DNA of 64,000 bases from DASUPK01 sp963747425. GTDB lineage: Bacteria > Actinomycetota > Thermoleophilia > Solirubrobacterales > 70-9. Below the pieces are notes generated by a model that saw only the letters and a list, made by a program, of their open reading frames with translations, did no database searches and was not told the DNA's origin. The stretch's first letter is position 1, and each line of letters begins with the position of its first letter. This document shows positions 15,889 through 25,285 of this stretch, piece after piece. The stretch spans positions 124,001 to 188,000 of the forward strand of contig CAVVFJ010000008.1 in assembly GCA_963747425.1 (NCBI GenBank), read 5' to 3'. The position numbers and the translations under genes were made by a program.

Positions 15889-18474
15889 CTATGACTCGTC
15901 GGCGGCCTCGGCGGCCTCCAGCTCTTCCTCGGCCTCCGGCCCCGAGCCGTTCTCGCTCTCTTCCACGTCGAGCTCCTCGACCTCCTGCTCGTCCGTCTGC
16001 TCGCCGTTCGCCTTCGCGGCGGCGCCGTTCTTCCGCGCGCCATCCTGCGAGCCGCCACCCTTGCGCTTGCGGCGCCGGCGGCGGCCGCCGCCGGACTTGG
16101 GGAAGTTGCGAAGCAGCTCGCGGGCGACGGCGGAGGGCTTGCGGGCGGCGCGCATCTTGGCGCCGCGCAGGACCTCCTCGCCCTCGGGGGTGTGGGCGAC
16201 GCCGGCGGCGAGCAGGGCAGCGGCCAGGCGGCGGTCGTGATTGCGGGCGGCGTGGACCAGCCGGCGCGCGTTGCGGCCATGGGCGCGGCCTGACGAGTTG
16301 ACGAGCAGCCCGAGCAGGCGCTTGGTCTCGGGCCAGCGCTGGACCGCGTACTCCTCGTGGAGGTCGCGGGTGTAGTCCGCGAGGCGCCAGACCCAGGCCT
16401 GGGCCTGGTCGCGACGGCCGATTCGCCGCTCGGCCAGTGCCTCGAGCAGGACCTTGGTCCCGGCCCGGCGGTCGTCGCGGGACCAGGTCCCGACCGTGTC
16501 GATCGCGTCGTCGAAGGCATCCGCGTCGCGGAGGGCTGCGATCTCGGCGAGCGCCTTGATCCGCAGCTGCTGGTTGCGGTTGCGCTGCACGCAGGTGAGC
16601 AGGAACCGGCGGCGCAGCTCCTTGGTCTGGTCGTGCTGGAGCATCGCCTTGGCCCGGCGCCAGCCGGAGGGATTGACCCGGGCGCCCGCCAGGGCGGCCC
16701 AGACGTGCTGCTCGGAGTGGTTCAGGTTCTCGACCGCGATCCGCCAGAGCTCGCGCTCGAGCACCCGCAGGCGCCGCTCCGACTGGTCGGACACGGGCAC
16801 GACGCGCTTCTCGACCCGGACCCTGCGCCCGCGGCCGCGCCTCACCGGTCCGACGACGATCGCGCCGCCGCGATAGACGTCGCGGTCGAGCAGGCTGTGG
16901 AGGGTGACGATGGTCTCGTCGTGGGTGGTGGCCGGGTGGACGAGGTCGATCACCAGGCCGGCCTCCTTGCCGGGGTTGCGCCGGGTCACTCGGCCGACGC
17001 GCTGCTGGTAGACGCGGCGCGAGGCGGTCGGGGCCAGATGCATGCAGATGGTCGCGCGGGGCGAGTTCCAGCCCTCGGCGAGCAGCATCGCGTTGCACAG
17101 CACATCGACTTCGCCTCTTTCGAACCCGGCCAGGATCTCGGCCAGCTCCCGCTTGGGAGTCTCGCCCGAGACCGCGCGGGCGTTGATGCCGGCGTCCTGG
17201 AAGGCCTTGGCGACGTTTTTCGCGTGCTTGACGCCGGCGGTGTAGACGACTCCGGGCACCCGCCGGAACCGCGAGCGATAGAGATCCGCGATCGCGACGT
17301 TGAAGGGCGCCTGGTCCAGGAGCTTGGCCAGCTCCTCCTGATCGAAGTCCTGGTCCACCTCTCCCTTGCGCAGTGGCACCTTGGCGATCGTTCGCACGCC
17401 GGGGCCGGGCGGTATCCGCACGCAGCGGAGCGGCGCGATCACGCCCCGGCGGGCCGCCTGGGCGAGGTCGAAGCGGGAGGTCTGGGTGGGGAAGAGATCC
17501 GCCACGTGGCGCGCGATCAGGGCGCCGGTCGCGGTCATGCCGATGAAGACCGGGCCGACCCAGGCGCGGATGCAGCCGCTGGTCTTCTCGCCGAGGGCGG
17601 TGTGGGCCTCGTCGCAGATCACGATCGAGTAGGCATCCGAGATCCGGCCGGCGTTGCGGACGAACCACTGATACGTCTCGACGGTGACCGGGCCATACGG
17701 ATGGTCGGCGCCGTCGAGCAGCGGCGGCGAGAGCCGGTCAGCGTACCCGCGATCGGAGATCTCGCCGATGAACTGGTCGACGAGGTTGCGGCGGTGGGTG
17801 AGGATCAGGATGCCGCCCGTGCGGGAGGCCTCGATGAAGCCGACGGCGGCGACGGTCTTGCCGGACCCGGTGGCGTGCTCGAACCAGAAGCGGCGGTCGG
17901 CGCCGGGATCCTCCGGAGCCTCCTCGACGACCTCCTCGTCGACCTGCTCGACCCAGTCCTCGGCCTCTTCTTCCTCGGTCGCCTCCTCCTCCTCTTCCTC
18001 CTCCTCGAGGGCCTCCTCTTCGGTGTCGGAGCCCGCCCCGTTCTCGGAGGGCGTCTCGTCCTTGGTTGGGGCGGGAGAGGCGTTGCCGTTCCCGTTGCCG
18101 GTCCAGGCGTTGCCGTTGACCCTCTCCTGGACGTCGGCGATCAGCGCGGCGAGGGTTCCGGAGAGCGCGTCGACCTGGTGGGAGGAGAGCTCGGCGCCGT
18201 CGGCGAGGTGTGGCTCGTCCTCCGAGAGCAGGCGCTCGAGGCCGAGCATGAGGGAGAAGTCCCGGCGCCACTCGATCGAGGGCGCCTCGAGCCCCTCGTC
18301 GATCTCGGCGAGGGCGGCGTCCAGGGCCCTGCGCCGGGGTGTGCCGGTGGCCAGGTCCTTCGGCTTCTCGCCCTCGAGCAGGAATGGCTCGCGCGCGAAC
18401 TCTCGAGCACGCTCGATGTCGGCGCTCGTAGGCGCCTTTGCCGCTTTGGCGGCCGGCTTGGTCTCTTCAGCCAT
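15889..18474 (-). CDS. DEAH-box superfamily II helicase with acidic linker
   Basis: An 861-residue helicase. Motif I is HATGSGKTVAAVGF, motif II is ICDEAHTALGE, motif III is GMTATGA, and the second RecA domain has NAMLLAEGWNSP and motif VI QQRVGRVTRR. Before motif I is a low-complexity block running roughly from residue 120 to 200: Asn/Gly repeats (NGNGNGNASPAP), then long Glu runs. The usual Q-motif is not recognisable. The C-terminal 350 residues are helical and basic (GGGRRRRRKRKGGG) and end in a second acidic tail. MAEETKPAAK at 18474 is taken as the start; 18 upstream codons are also open. The role (DNA or RNA) is unknown. Confidence 0.85.
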   Translation of the reverse strand: MAEETKPAAKAAKAPTSADIERAREFAREPFLLEGEKPKDLATGTPRRRALDAALAEIDEGLEAPSIEWRRDFSLMLGLERLLSEDEPHLADGAELSSHQVDALSGTLAALIADVQERVNGNAWTGNGNGNASPAPTKDETPSENGAGSDTEEEALEEEEEEEEATEEEEAEDWVEQVDEEVVEEAPEDPGADRRFWFEHATGSGKTVAAVGFIEASRTGGILILTHRRNLVDQFIGEISDRGYADRLSPPLLDGADHPYGPVTVETYQWFVRNAGRISDAYSIVICDEAHTALGEKTSGCIRAWVGPVFIGMTATGALIARHVADLFPTQTSRFDLAQAARRGVIAPLRCVRIPPGPGVRTIAKVPLRKGEVDQDFDQEELAKLLDQAPFNVAIADLYRSRFRRVPGVVYTAGVKHAKNVAKAFQDAGINARAVSGETPKRELAEILAGFERGEVDVLCNAMLLAEGWNSPRATICMHLAPTASRRVYQQRVGRVTRRNPGKEAGLVIDLVHPATTHDETIVTLHSLLDRDVYRGGAIVVGPVRRGRGRRVRVEKRVVPVSDQSERRLRVLERELWRIAVENLNHSEQHVWAALAGARVNPSGWRRAKAMLQHDQTKELRRRFLLTCVQRNRNQQLRIKALAEIAALRDADAFDDAIDTVGTWSRDDRRAGTKVLLEALAERRIGRRDQAQAWVWRLADYTRDLHEEYAVQRWPETKRLLGLLVNSSGRAHGRNARRLVHAARNHDRRLAAALLAAGVAHTPEGEEVLRGAKMRAARKPSAVARELLRNFPKSGGGRRRRRKRKGGGSQDGARKNGAAAKANGEQTDEQEVEELDVEESENGSGPEAEEELEAAEAADES

Positions 18475-18604
18475 CTGAGGCTCTCTGATCCGCCGCTCCC
18501 CGCCAATCGAAAGGATGGCGAGGCGCATTTGGCCTGATCACGGAAGACACCCGAGATACGGCTGTCCGCTCCGGGCTCTCCCTGGGTCCAGGAACTTGAT
18601 GGAC

Positions 18605-18660
18605 CGATAGGAATTAAAGCACTCTTGATCGACAACACGTATTCCCTAAATGTGAAATCC
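18605..18660. promoter_or_regulatory. AT-rich divergent intergenic region
   Basis: The 206-bp gap between the helicase and the TlpA-like gene contains an AT-rich patch unlike its surroundings. On the plus strand TTGATC (18625-18630) and TAAATG (18647-18652) are spaced 16 bp and could be -35 and -10 boxes for the lipoprotein gene at 18681. No other gene is seen in the gap. Confidence 0.3.
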
Positions 18661-18680
18661 GACTCGTCCAGGCGTCGGCC

Positions 18681-19265
18681 GTGCCCGCGCGGCTGCTCGG
18701 CATCGCCGTTCTGGCGGCGGCGCTGGCGGTTGCCGGCTGCGCCGGCGGAAGCGGCGGGAACCCGGACTCGCGGCTGTCCCTCGAGCAGGCGACCCAGCCG
18801 CTCACCGGCGCACCTCCCCAGCTCGCCGAGATCCGCGGTCAGGCAAACCAGCTGCTGGACGGCGGCAAGGACACGTTCGACCAGCGGCTGGCGGCGCTCA
18901 AGGGAACCCCCGTAGTGGTCAACGACTGGGCCTCGTGGTGCGGTCCCTGCCGCTTCGAGTTCCCCTTCCTTCAATCCCAGGCCACGAAGCACGCCAAGGA
19001 CGTCGCCTTCCTCGGGGTGGACTCGGATGACTCGAGCGGCTCGGCCAAGACGTTCCTCGGCGAGCTGCCGCTGCCCTATCCGTCCTACAGCGACCCGGAC
19101 AAGTCCATCCGCCAGGAGCTCCACGGCATCGGCTATCCGGCGACCGTCTTCTACGACCGGGCCGGGAACGTGGCGTTCACGCACCAGGGCCAATACCGAA
19201 ACGAGGCCGATCTTGCCGCCGGATATCCAGCGTTACGCCCTGGGGGGCGGATAATGAATTCATGA
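18681..19265 (+). CDS. TlpA/ResA-like thioredoxin-fold lipoprotein
   Basis: A 194-residue protein with a lipoprotein signal (hydrophobic AVLAAALAVAGC, lipid-modified Cys near residue 20) and a thioredoxin domain with the redox pair in WASWCGPCRFEFPF. FLGVDSDDSSG and the cis-Pro segment GIGYPATVFYDRAG follow. It probably reduces extracytoplasmic thiols, for example apocytochrome c, which fits the ccm genes nearby. The last 20 residues (GYPALRPGGRIMNS) look wrong. Near 19220 the other frame gives DIQRYALGGG and a stop at 19254, the usual ending of this family, so one extra G is likely. As written the stop overlaps the nfeD-like start. Confidence 0.82.
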   Translation: MPARLLGIAVLAAALAVAGCAGGSGGNPDSRLSLEQATQPLTGAPPQLAEIRGQANQLLDGGKDTFDQRLAALKGTPVVVNDWASWCGPCRFEFPFLQSQATKHAKDVAFLGVDSDDSSGSAKTFLGELPLPYPSYSDPDKSIRQELHGIGYPATVFYDRAGNVAFTHQGQYRNEADLAAGYPALRPGGRIMNS

Positions 19266-19732
19266 CCGAGCTCGCCATCGCACTGTTCGTGGTCGCCGTC
19301 CTCCTCTTCATCGCGGAGGCGCACGCGCCGACGACGGTGCTGGGACTGCTCGGGGTGGGCGCGCTGGTCGGGGCCGGCTTCGCGTGGCGGGACGCCGGAC
19401 ACGACCTGCCGGTGGCGGCGATCGTGATTGCCGGAGTGATCCTCGCCGGGTTCATCGTCTTCGCCAGCCGCAAGGCGCTCGCCGCGCATCGCGGGCAACC
19501 GGTGAGGACCGGCTACGAGGAGCTGGTGGGCGACCTGGGCGAGGTACGGGAGCCGCTCGATCCGGAGGGCCAGGTCTTCATCGAGGGCGCTCTCTGGCGC
19601 GCTCGCGTCGCGGATCGCGAGAGCACGATCGACCTAGGCAATAGAGTGCGAGTCAGGTCGGTGGACGGACTGACGCTGGTGGTCGAGCCGGCCGCCGACC
19701 AAGACCCGGCAAGCGTCGAGAAAGGAGCCTGA
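19262..19732 (+). CDS. NfeD-like membrane protein
   Basis: A 156-residue protein with two or three transmembrane helices (LAIALFVVAVLLFIAEAH, TVLGLLGVGALVGAGF, VAAIVIAGVILAGFIVF) and a C-terminal OB-fold-like domain (LVGDLGEVREPLDPEGQVFIEGALWRARV, VRVRSVDGLTLVVEP). NfeD proteins are partners of stomatin-like SPFH proteins, and the slipin gene lies 5 bp downstream, as expected. They act in membrane microdomains, with a proposed role in membrane protein quality control. Confidence 0.9.
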   Translation: MTELAIALFVVAVLLFIAEAHAPTTVLGLLGVGALVGAGFAWRDAGHDLPVAAIVIAGVILAGFIVFASRKALAAHRGQPVRTGYEELVGDLGEVREPLDPEGQVFIEGALWRARVADRESTIDLGNRVRVRSVDGLTLVVEPAADQDPASVEKGA

Positions 19733-19737
19733 CAGGC

Positions 19738-20508
19738 ATGGCGGTAGCGATCGGCGTTGTCGTTGTAATCGCGTTCTTCATTCTGATCTTCCTTGGCTCC
19801 GCGGTCCGCGTTCTGCGCGAGTACGAGCGCGGCGTGATCTTCCGGCTCGGCCGCCTGATCGCCCAAAAGGGGCCCGGGCTGATCATCCTGATCCCGGTGA
19901 TCGACCGGATGGTCAGGGTCGACCTGCGGACGGTGACGCTCAACATCCCTCCCCAGGAGGTGATCACCCGCGACAACGTGCCGGCCCGCGTCAACGCAGT
20001 CGCCTACTTCCGCGTGATCGACCCCAACAAGGCGATCGTCGAGGTCGAGAACTTCCTACTGGCCACGTCCCAGATCGCCCAGACCACGCTTCGTTCCGTG
20101 CTCGGCAAGGCCGACCTGGACCAGCTGCTCGCCGAGCGGGAGCGGCTCAACGAGGACCTGCAGAAGATCATCGACGAGCAGACCGAGCCGTGGGGCGTCA
20201 AGGTCAGCACGGTCGAGATCAAGGACGTCGAGATCCCCGAGCAGATGCAGAGGGCGATGGCACGGCAGGCCGAGGCCGAGAGAGAGCGTCGCGCCAAGAT
20301 CATCAACTCCGAGGGCGAGTACCAGGCCGCGGAGAAGCTCGCACAGGCCGCCGACATCATCTCCAAGAACCCGGCGACCCTGCAGCTGCGTTACCTGCAG
20401 ACGCTGCTGGAGATGGGCGTCAACCAGAACACGACGATCGTCTTCCCACTGCCCATCGACCTGATCGAGGCCTTCACGGCGATGGCCAAGAACAACGCCG
20501 GCAAGTGA
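19738..20508 (+). CDS. SPFH-domain protein, slipin/stomatin type
   Basis: A 256-residue slipin. One N-terminal hydrophobic helix (VVVIAFFILIFLGSAV) leads into the SPFH domain: RVLREYERGVIFRLGRLIAQKGPGLIILIPVIDRMVRVDLRTVTLNIPPQEV, then ALLGSI-like dimerising strands and the coiled-coil EQMQRAMARQAEAERERRAKIINSEGE. It scaffolds membrane microdomains together with the NfeD-like protein encoded just upstream. Length and order are typical. Confidence 0.92.
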   Translation: MAVAIGVVVVIAFFILIFLGSAVRVLREYERGVIFRLGRLIAQKGPGLIILIPVIDRMVRVDLRTVTLNIPPQEVITRDNVPARVNAVAYFRVIDPNKAIVEVENFLLATSQIAQTTLRSVLGKADLDQLLAERERLNEDLQKIIDEQTEPWGVKVSTVEIKDVEIPEQMQRAMARQAEAERERRAKIINSEGEYQAAEKLAQAADIISKNPATLQLRYLQTLLEMGVNQNTTIVFPLPIDLIEAFTAMAKNNAGK

Positions 20509-20542
20509 GTCCCACCGAACACCGCTCCGTTCAGACGCGCGT

Positions 20543-20992
20543 TTGAGCGCCGACTGCCGGCTAACCGTCACCGTGCGGACGGCCCGCGACGCAGCGGAGG
20601 TCGAGGCCGCGATGGAATTGCGCATCCGGGTCTTCTGCGGCGAGCAGGGCGTCTCCGAGGAGGAGGAGCGGGATAAGCTCGACGGCGAGGCCACCCAGAT
20701 CGTCGCGCTGGACGACTCCGGGGTGATCGCAACCTGCCGATTGCGATATCCGGACCGCGGCGCGTGCAAGCTCGAGCGGATGGTGGTCGAGAAGCGGCTG
20801 CGGGAGCTGGGCGTCGGCGGCAGGTTGCTCGCCTGGGCGGAAGCTGAGGCGCGGGAGCACGGGTCGTCGGAGATGCTCCTCCACGCCCAGCGCCGCGCCG
20901 AGCCGTTCTACGCGTCGCACGGCTACGTCGCCGAGGGCGAGACGTTCATCGACGCCGGGATCGAGCACGTCCGGATGAGGAAGGCGCTCTAG
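20543..20992 (+). CDS. GNAT family N-acetyltransferase
   Basis: A 149-residue GNAT (ElaA/YjcF-like). The pattern AMELRIRVFCGEQGVSEEEERDKLDGEATQIVAL at the N-terminus is typical of that subgroup. The acetyl-CoA binding loop is LERMVVEKRLRELGVGGRLLAWAEAEA, and HAQRRAEPFYASHGYVAEGE ends the fold. The start is a TTG at 20543; no good ribosome-binding site is seen, so it may start later. The acceptor is unknown. Its stop is immediately followed by the galT start. Confidence 0.82.
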   Translation: MSADCRLTVTVRTARDAAEVEAAMELRIRVFCGEQGVSEEEERDKLDGEATQIVALDDSGVIATCRLRYPDRGACKLERMVVEKRLRELGVGGRLLAWAEAEAREHGSSEMLLHAQRRAEPFYASHGYVAEGETFIDAGIEHVRMRKAL

Positions 20993-22077
20993 GTGGCTGA
21001 CGAGAAGCCCACCCCCGAGATCCGCCTCGACCAGCTCACCGGCCTGCGGACGATCCTCTCGCCCGCCCGCGCCGACCGGCCCTTCGACTTCGGCGGGATG
21101 CCGCGCCGGAGGAGGACAGCGAGGCCGCCGAGAAATGCCCCTTCTGCGAGGGCCGCGAGGACCGCACGCCGCCGGAGGTCTGGGCAGACCGGCCGGGCGG
21201 GGGCGCACCCGATACGCCCGGCTGGCGGGTCCGTGCCGTCCCCAACCTCTATCCGGCGCTGGCGCAGACCGCCGGCGACGATACGGGCGGAGCGCCGGCC
21301 GGCGAGGCCGAGGAGGGCCTGACCGCCGCCGGGGACCCGCTGCGGGCGTCATCGCGCGGCAGGGAGCCGGACCTGTTCACCGCCACGCCCGCCACCGGCT
21401 TCCACGAGGTGATCATCCACTCGCCTCGGCACCGCACCTCGCTCGGCCAGCTCGACGATTCGGAGCTGGCGGCGGCGGTCGCCGGCTGGCGGGCGCGGAT
21501 GAGCGCGCACGCCGAGCGGTCCGCATACGTGCAGCTGATCGTCAACGAGGGCAAGGAGGCGGGCGCCTCCCTCGAGCACAGCCACGCCCAGCTCTACGCG
21601 CTGGGGTTCGTCCCGGCTCAGGTGGCGCGCGAGCGTGAGCGCTTCGCCTCCTACAACCAGCACACGATGGGAGGGGACCTGCTCGCCCAGATCGCGTCGG
21701 AGGAGGTGCGGCGCCAGGAGCGCCTGGTTGCCATCGACGACGATGCGCTGCTGATCTGCCCCTGGGCCTCCCGGTCGCCCTTCGAGATGCGGATCATCCC
21801 CCGCCGGCCGGCCGCGAGCTTCGAGCGGGACGGCGAGGTCGGGCTCGGGATGCTCCGCACCGCGCTGCGCGCGCTGGAGGCCCGCTTCGACCGGGCGCCG
21901 CAGCTCAACGCCTGGACGCTGACCGCTCCCCGCGGGGCCGAGCCGTTCCACTGGCATCTGGACATCGCCCCCCGGATCGGCATTCGTGCCGGCTTCGAGA
22001 TGTCGACCGGCGTGGAGCTCAACGTCTTCCCGCCCGAGCGCGCCGCCGCCGAGCTGCGCGAGGCGCTGGGCAGATGA
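20993..22077 (+). CDS. galT: galactose-1-phosphate uridylyltransferase-like protein, reading frame broken
   Basis: The N-terminus (EIRLDQLTGLRTILSPARADRPFDFGG) starts at GTG 20993. The zinc-site segment KCPFCEGREDRTPPEV and everything after it lie in another frame, with the break near 21097. Downstream are WRVRAVPNLYPAL, GFHEVIIHSPRH, the active-site His segment LEHSHAQLYALGFVP, and WASRSPFEMRIIPRRP. Total length is one base short of a multiple of three, so one missing base in a GGCGGG tract explains it. It belongs to the actinobacterial GalT-like group in which the active site reads HSH. GalT transfers UMP to galactose-1-phosphate, but the substrate here is not certain. Confidence 0.78.
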
Positions 22078-22114
22078 TCAATTCCACGGGCCGCGAGACG
22101 CCAGCACGGCCGGG

Positions 22115-23102
22115 ATGAAGGGCAAGGGGTTCTACGACGCCAATTCGGAGTACCAGCGGCGGGTGATCGAGGCCGGAGTCGCGTTGATCCGCGAGGCGGC
22201 GGCCACGCTCGAGATCGACTCCTCGGCGAGACCGCTGACCGTCGTGGACTACGGGGCCGGGACCGGGGCCACCTCTGTCCGAGCCGTCGACTCTGCGATC
22301 GGCGAGCTGCGGGAGCGCCGGCCCGGGGTAGAGATAGAGGTGATCCACAACGACGTCACTGGCAGCGACTTCACGAAGCTGTTAGAGAAAGTCGCCTCAG
22401 AAGAAGGCGATCAGGAAGGAAGGCGGAGGGCCAGGTATACGCTCTGGAGGCAGCAGGGTAGTTCTTCGAGCAGGTCATAAAAGAAGAAAGGGTAGACTTA
22501 GGGATGTGCTAAAAAGACTAGCAATGGCAGAGGCGGCAGGTGAGAGAGAGGATCCCGGACGCGTATGGCTGAGGGCGCGGCAGGCCGAGCAGGTCGGAGG
22601 ACGCAGGAGATTTCTTTCACGCGCGGGCGCGAGCTTGGAGCGGGGGGCGGCTCTGGTCAGGGAATCGCCAGCGACGAGAGCGGAGAGCGCGTCTCCGCCT
22701 CGCGGCTGCTGCGGGTGATGTGGCGTGCGGCGGAAGAGCTGGCGGCGACGGGCGAGCTCGACCGGCAGACGCTGGAGGGATACGTCTTCACGGTCTACTG
22801 CCGCACGACGGCCGAGGCGATGAAGCAGCTAGAGTCGGGCGGGGAGCTCGCCGGGAAGCTGGAGCTAGTCTCAGAGCGCTTCGACGAGGTGCCAAACAAG
22901 TACTGGGAGTAGTACGAGCGCTAAGGCGAACGGGAAGGCTAAGAGTAGAGTAAGTGAGTTAGTGCGTTGGAATACGATGTGCGAAGCCTTTGGTGGTGCC
23001 AAAGGCGAGCCCGAGGAGGCTATGAGGGCTGCGGGCCTACGAAGAGATGCGAAGGCCGGACGCGGCCAGGCGTCGGATCGTGGGATTGATCACATCTAGG
23101 GT
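22115..23102 (+). pseudogene. degraded SABATH-type carboxyl methyltransferase
   Basis: Residues 1-87 from ATG 22115 are intact (GFYDANSEYQRRVIEAGVALI, then the SAM-binding VVDYGAGTGATSVRAVD and EVIHNDVTGSDFTKLL). After about 22375 the frame breaks repeatedly and contains stops. Family pieces still show in turn: VDLGMC near 22490 followed by stop codons and QW, GIASDESGERVSASRLLRVMWRAAEELAATG, YVFTVYCRTTAEAMK, DEVPNKYWE, and near 23000 KGEPEEAMR. The damaged parts (22375-22560 and 22905-23000) are purine-rich and poor in C, unlike everything around them. It is either a true pseudogene or a stretch of bad sequence. SABATH enzymes methylate small carboxylic acids or related compounds. Confidence 0.7.
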
Positions 23103-23111
23103 CCACCGCCC

Positions 23112-23750
23112 GTGCCGCCGGTCCGCCGACCCATACCCCGCTTCGTCGCCGACGCCAGCACAGAGGGCCTGCCCTACGGGCGCTGGGGCGCGCGGCTCCG
23201 CGACGAGTTCGCCAAGGCGTGCGAGCCGCACATCTCCGAAGCGGGTGGGCCGCCCGGCGAAGTGACCTGGTTCCCGGAGCGCGCCTGGGGCGGCCGGGTC
23301 TACGTGCCGGCCATCGCTCCCGTCGAGGGCGCCCGGGAGCCGAGCGAGTACTTCGGCTTCGTCTCCTTCGTCCGGCCCGACGAGGGCGAGCAGGGTGAGG
23401 CGGGCTCCTTCGAGGCGAAGGCCGACTTCACCGACGTCACCGCCGACCAGAACCCGGACTGGATGATCGACCTGAACGAGGAGGTGATCGGGCCGTGGCA
23501 CGGGGAGAGCGATCGCCGCGGTGACGTCACTCTCGTCTGGGGGACCCCGCTGGTCCGCGGCGCCACCGCCGCCACCGCCGAGCTCGACGCCGAGGTCGTC
23601 GACCAGACGCCCGTGACCGACGAGCGCTTCACCCTGGTCGCGCTCGACGCCGTCAAGGGCTTTCCGGACGAGCTCTTCCTCGAGGTCAAGCTCTGGAGCT
23701 CGCAGGGCCAGCAGCTGGCCGTCGAGAGCCTCTACGACGAGCCGGAGTAG
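23112..23750 (+). CDS. protein of unknown function, 212 aa
   Basis: I do not recognise the family. The protein is soluble and acidic with no signal peptide. It has aromatic-rich strands (EVTWFPERAWGGRVYVPA, EYFGFVSFVRPD) and a Trp in DWMIDLNEEVIGPWHGE; the second half (DVTLVWGTPLVRGATAATAELDAEVVDQTPVTDERFTLVALDAV) has regular alternation suggesting a beta-rich fold. GTG start at 23112, right after the degraded methyltransferase. Its stop is 4 bp from the stop of the convergent hydrolase gene. Clean codon use and an intact frame next to damaged genes argue that it is real. Confidence 0.7.
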   Translation: MPPVRRPIPRFVADASTEGLPYGRWGARLRDEFAKACEPHISEAGGPPGEVTWFPERAWGGRVYVPAIAPVEGAREPSEYFGFVSFVRPDEGEQGEAGSFEAKADFTDVTADQNPDWMIDLNEEVIGPWHGESDRRGDVTLVWGTPLVRGATAATAELDAEVVDQTPVTDERFTLVALDAVKGFPDELFLEVKLWSSQGQQLAVESLYDEPE

Positions 23751-23754
23751 CGCC

Positions 23755-25218
23755 CTAGTGGCTTCCGACGAAGCGCCGGATCCAGCGGACCGCCGGCGAG
23801 CGATGCGGGTAGTAGAGGTCGGAGACGTGTCCGCGGCTGGGGACGATCCGAAGTCGCGATGACGGGTAGCGGCTCGCCACCTGGCGGGCCTCCCGGACCG
23901 TCGTGATGTCGTCGAACTCGCCCGACAGCACCAGGACGGGCAGCCCCGCCGGCTGGGTGGCGCCCGACGGCACGGGCGGCTGCATCCCCGCCGTCGGCGG
24001 GGGCCAGGCGAGGCATCCGGTCAGACCGGTGGCCGGCAGGGTCATCCACTGGCTCACCGTCAGGGGCGCGAACAGGTGGCGGCGGGGGAACGCGGCGATC
24101 GCCTGATCGAGCTGCGCCGTGCGCTGCGCGAAGTCGGCCGTGCGATCCCAGGCCACCGGGTAGTCGTTGCACTCGACCGCCGTGCCCATCCCCGTGGAGA
24201 AGTAGTGGAAGTCTCCGTCGCCGGGGCGTCCCTCGCGAGCGATGCGGTCGAGGCGCTCGGGATCGCCAGCGAGGTACTCGGTGATCGCCCGGTTCAGCGC
24301 CAGGTAGGAGTTCGGGGACCAGGTCCCCGCCTCGAGCAGGTATTCCAGCGTGCCGTTGAGCGGCCCCCCGGTGCGCTGGATCCGGGCGAGCGCGTGGCGG
24401 AAGCGCTGCTCGCCGTCCCATGAGCAGCGCAGTCCCTTCTCGCCGCAGAGAGACTTGGCCCGCGCGCGACAGGACGAGCTCCGGGCGCAGCTCAGCTTCA
24501 GCGCCTGCATCGCCGCCGGGTAGATCGTCCGCCAGAACGCATCGTCTGCCGGGTAGGCGGAGGAGAGCACCACCGAGCGGAGGCTCGACGGGTAACGGAC
24601 CGAGTAGGCCTGCGCCAGCAGGGTCCCGTAAGAGTCGCCGTAGAGCGTGATCGGCCCCAGGCCGAGCGCGGTGCGGACGGCCTCGATGTCGGCCGCGGAC
24701 TCGGCCGAGGTGAACCCCTGATAGCGAGCCCCGAGCTGGTTCGCGCAGGAGGCGACGGCGATCTGCTCCGGGACCATCCCCCTCTGCAGCTGCGTGCAGT
24801 TCACGGCCTGCGAATGCCCGGTGCCGCGCTGGTCGATCAGCACCAGGTCGCGGCGACGCAACAGCGGCCCGAAGACCGCTCGGTACGACTTCGCCGAGTC
24901 GAAGTTGGTGCTCGCATAGCCGGGACCTCCCTCGACGGCGAAGATGGTGCCGACCGCCGGCTTCTTCGCCAGGTCCCGCGGGCGGACCGCGAAGAAGATC
25001 GACTGGTCGCCGACGCTCGGGTCTCCCCGCACCGCAGGCACGGTGATCCGGCCGCAGCGGAACCGGGGCCCGGCGCCCAGGTTGCAGGGGCTGAGCGCGG
25101 GCGAGTCGCTGGCGGCGGCCCTTTCGCCGCCACCGCTTGCTTGGGCTGAACCGCAGGCGCCCAGGACCAGCGCTCCCAGGATCGCCGCGAACAGCATCGG
25201 GAGTCGTAGTCCAGGCAC
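23755..25218 (-). CDS. lipoprotein alpha/beta hydrolase, tripeptidyl-aminopeptidase-like
   Basis: A 487-residue secreted hydrolase. The signal ends in a lipobox (LGALVLGAC, Cys near residue 22). The alpha/beta core has the oxyanion segment EGGPGYAST, LIDQRGTGHSQAVNC, the nucleophile elbow LYGDSYGTLLAQAY, the acid in LSGEFDDITT and the catalytic His in SRGHVSDLYYP. The C-terminal part resembles the TAP-like domain of actinobacterial tripeptidyl aminopeptidases such as SlpD/E. Several Cys residues in the lid (CARSSSCRARAKSLCGEKGLRC) suggest disulfides. Probably a surface-anchored exopeptidase or esterase. Confidence 0.85.
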   Translation of the reverse strand: MPGLRLPMLFAAILGALVLGACGSAQASGGGERAAASDSPALSPCNLGAGPRFRCGRITVPAVRGDPSVGDQSIFFAVRPRDLAKKPAVGTIFAVEGGPGYASTNFDSAKSYRAVFGPLLRRRDLVLIDQRGTGHSQAVNCTQLQRGMVPEQIAVASCANQLGARYQGFTSAESAADIEAVRTALGLGPITLYGDSYGTLLAQAYSVRYPSSLRSVVLSSAYPADDAFWRTIYPAAMQALKLSCARSSSCRARAKSLCGEKGLRCSWDGEQRFRHALARIQRTGGPLNGTLEYLLEAGTWSPNSYLALNRAITEYLAGDPERLDRIAREGRPGDGDFHYFSTGMGTAVECNDYPVAWDRTADFAQRTAQLDQAIAAFPRRHLFAPLTVSQWMTLPATGLTGCLAWPPPTAGMQPPVPSGATQPAGLPVLVLSGEFDDITTVREARQVASRYPSSRLRIVPSRGHVSDLYYPHRSPAVRWIRRFVGSH

Positions 25219-25285
25219 CGGCGGAGCCTAGACCTACATCACTGAGGGCCGGCCCCGATGGTCAATCAGGACGCAGGAGGACGCG

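Noticed and set aside
16357..18537. 726-codon open frame on the plus strand
   Set aside because: Antisense of the helicase gene; Val/Gly/Leu-rich sequence with no motifs.
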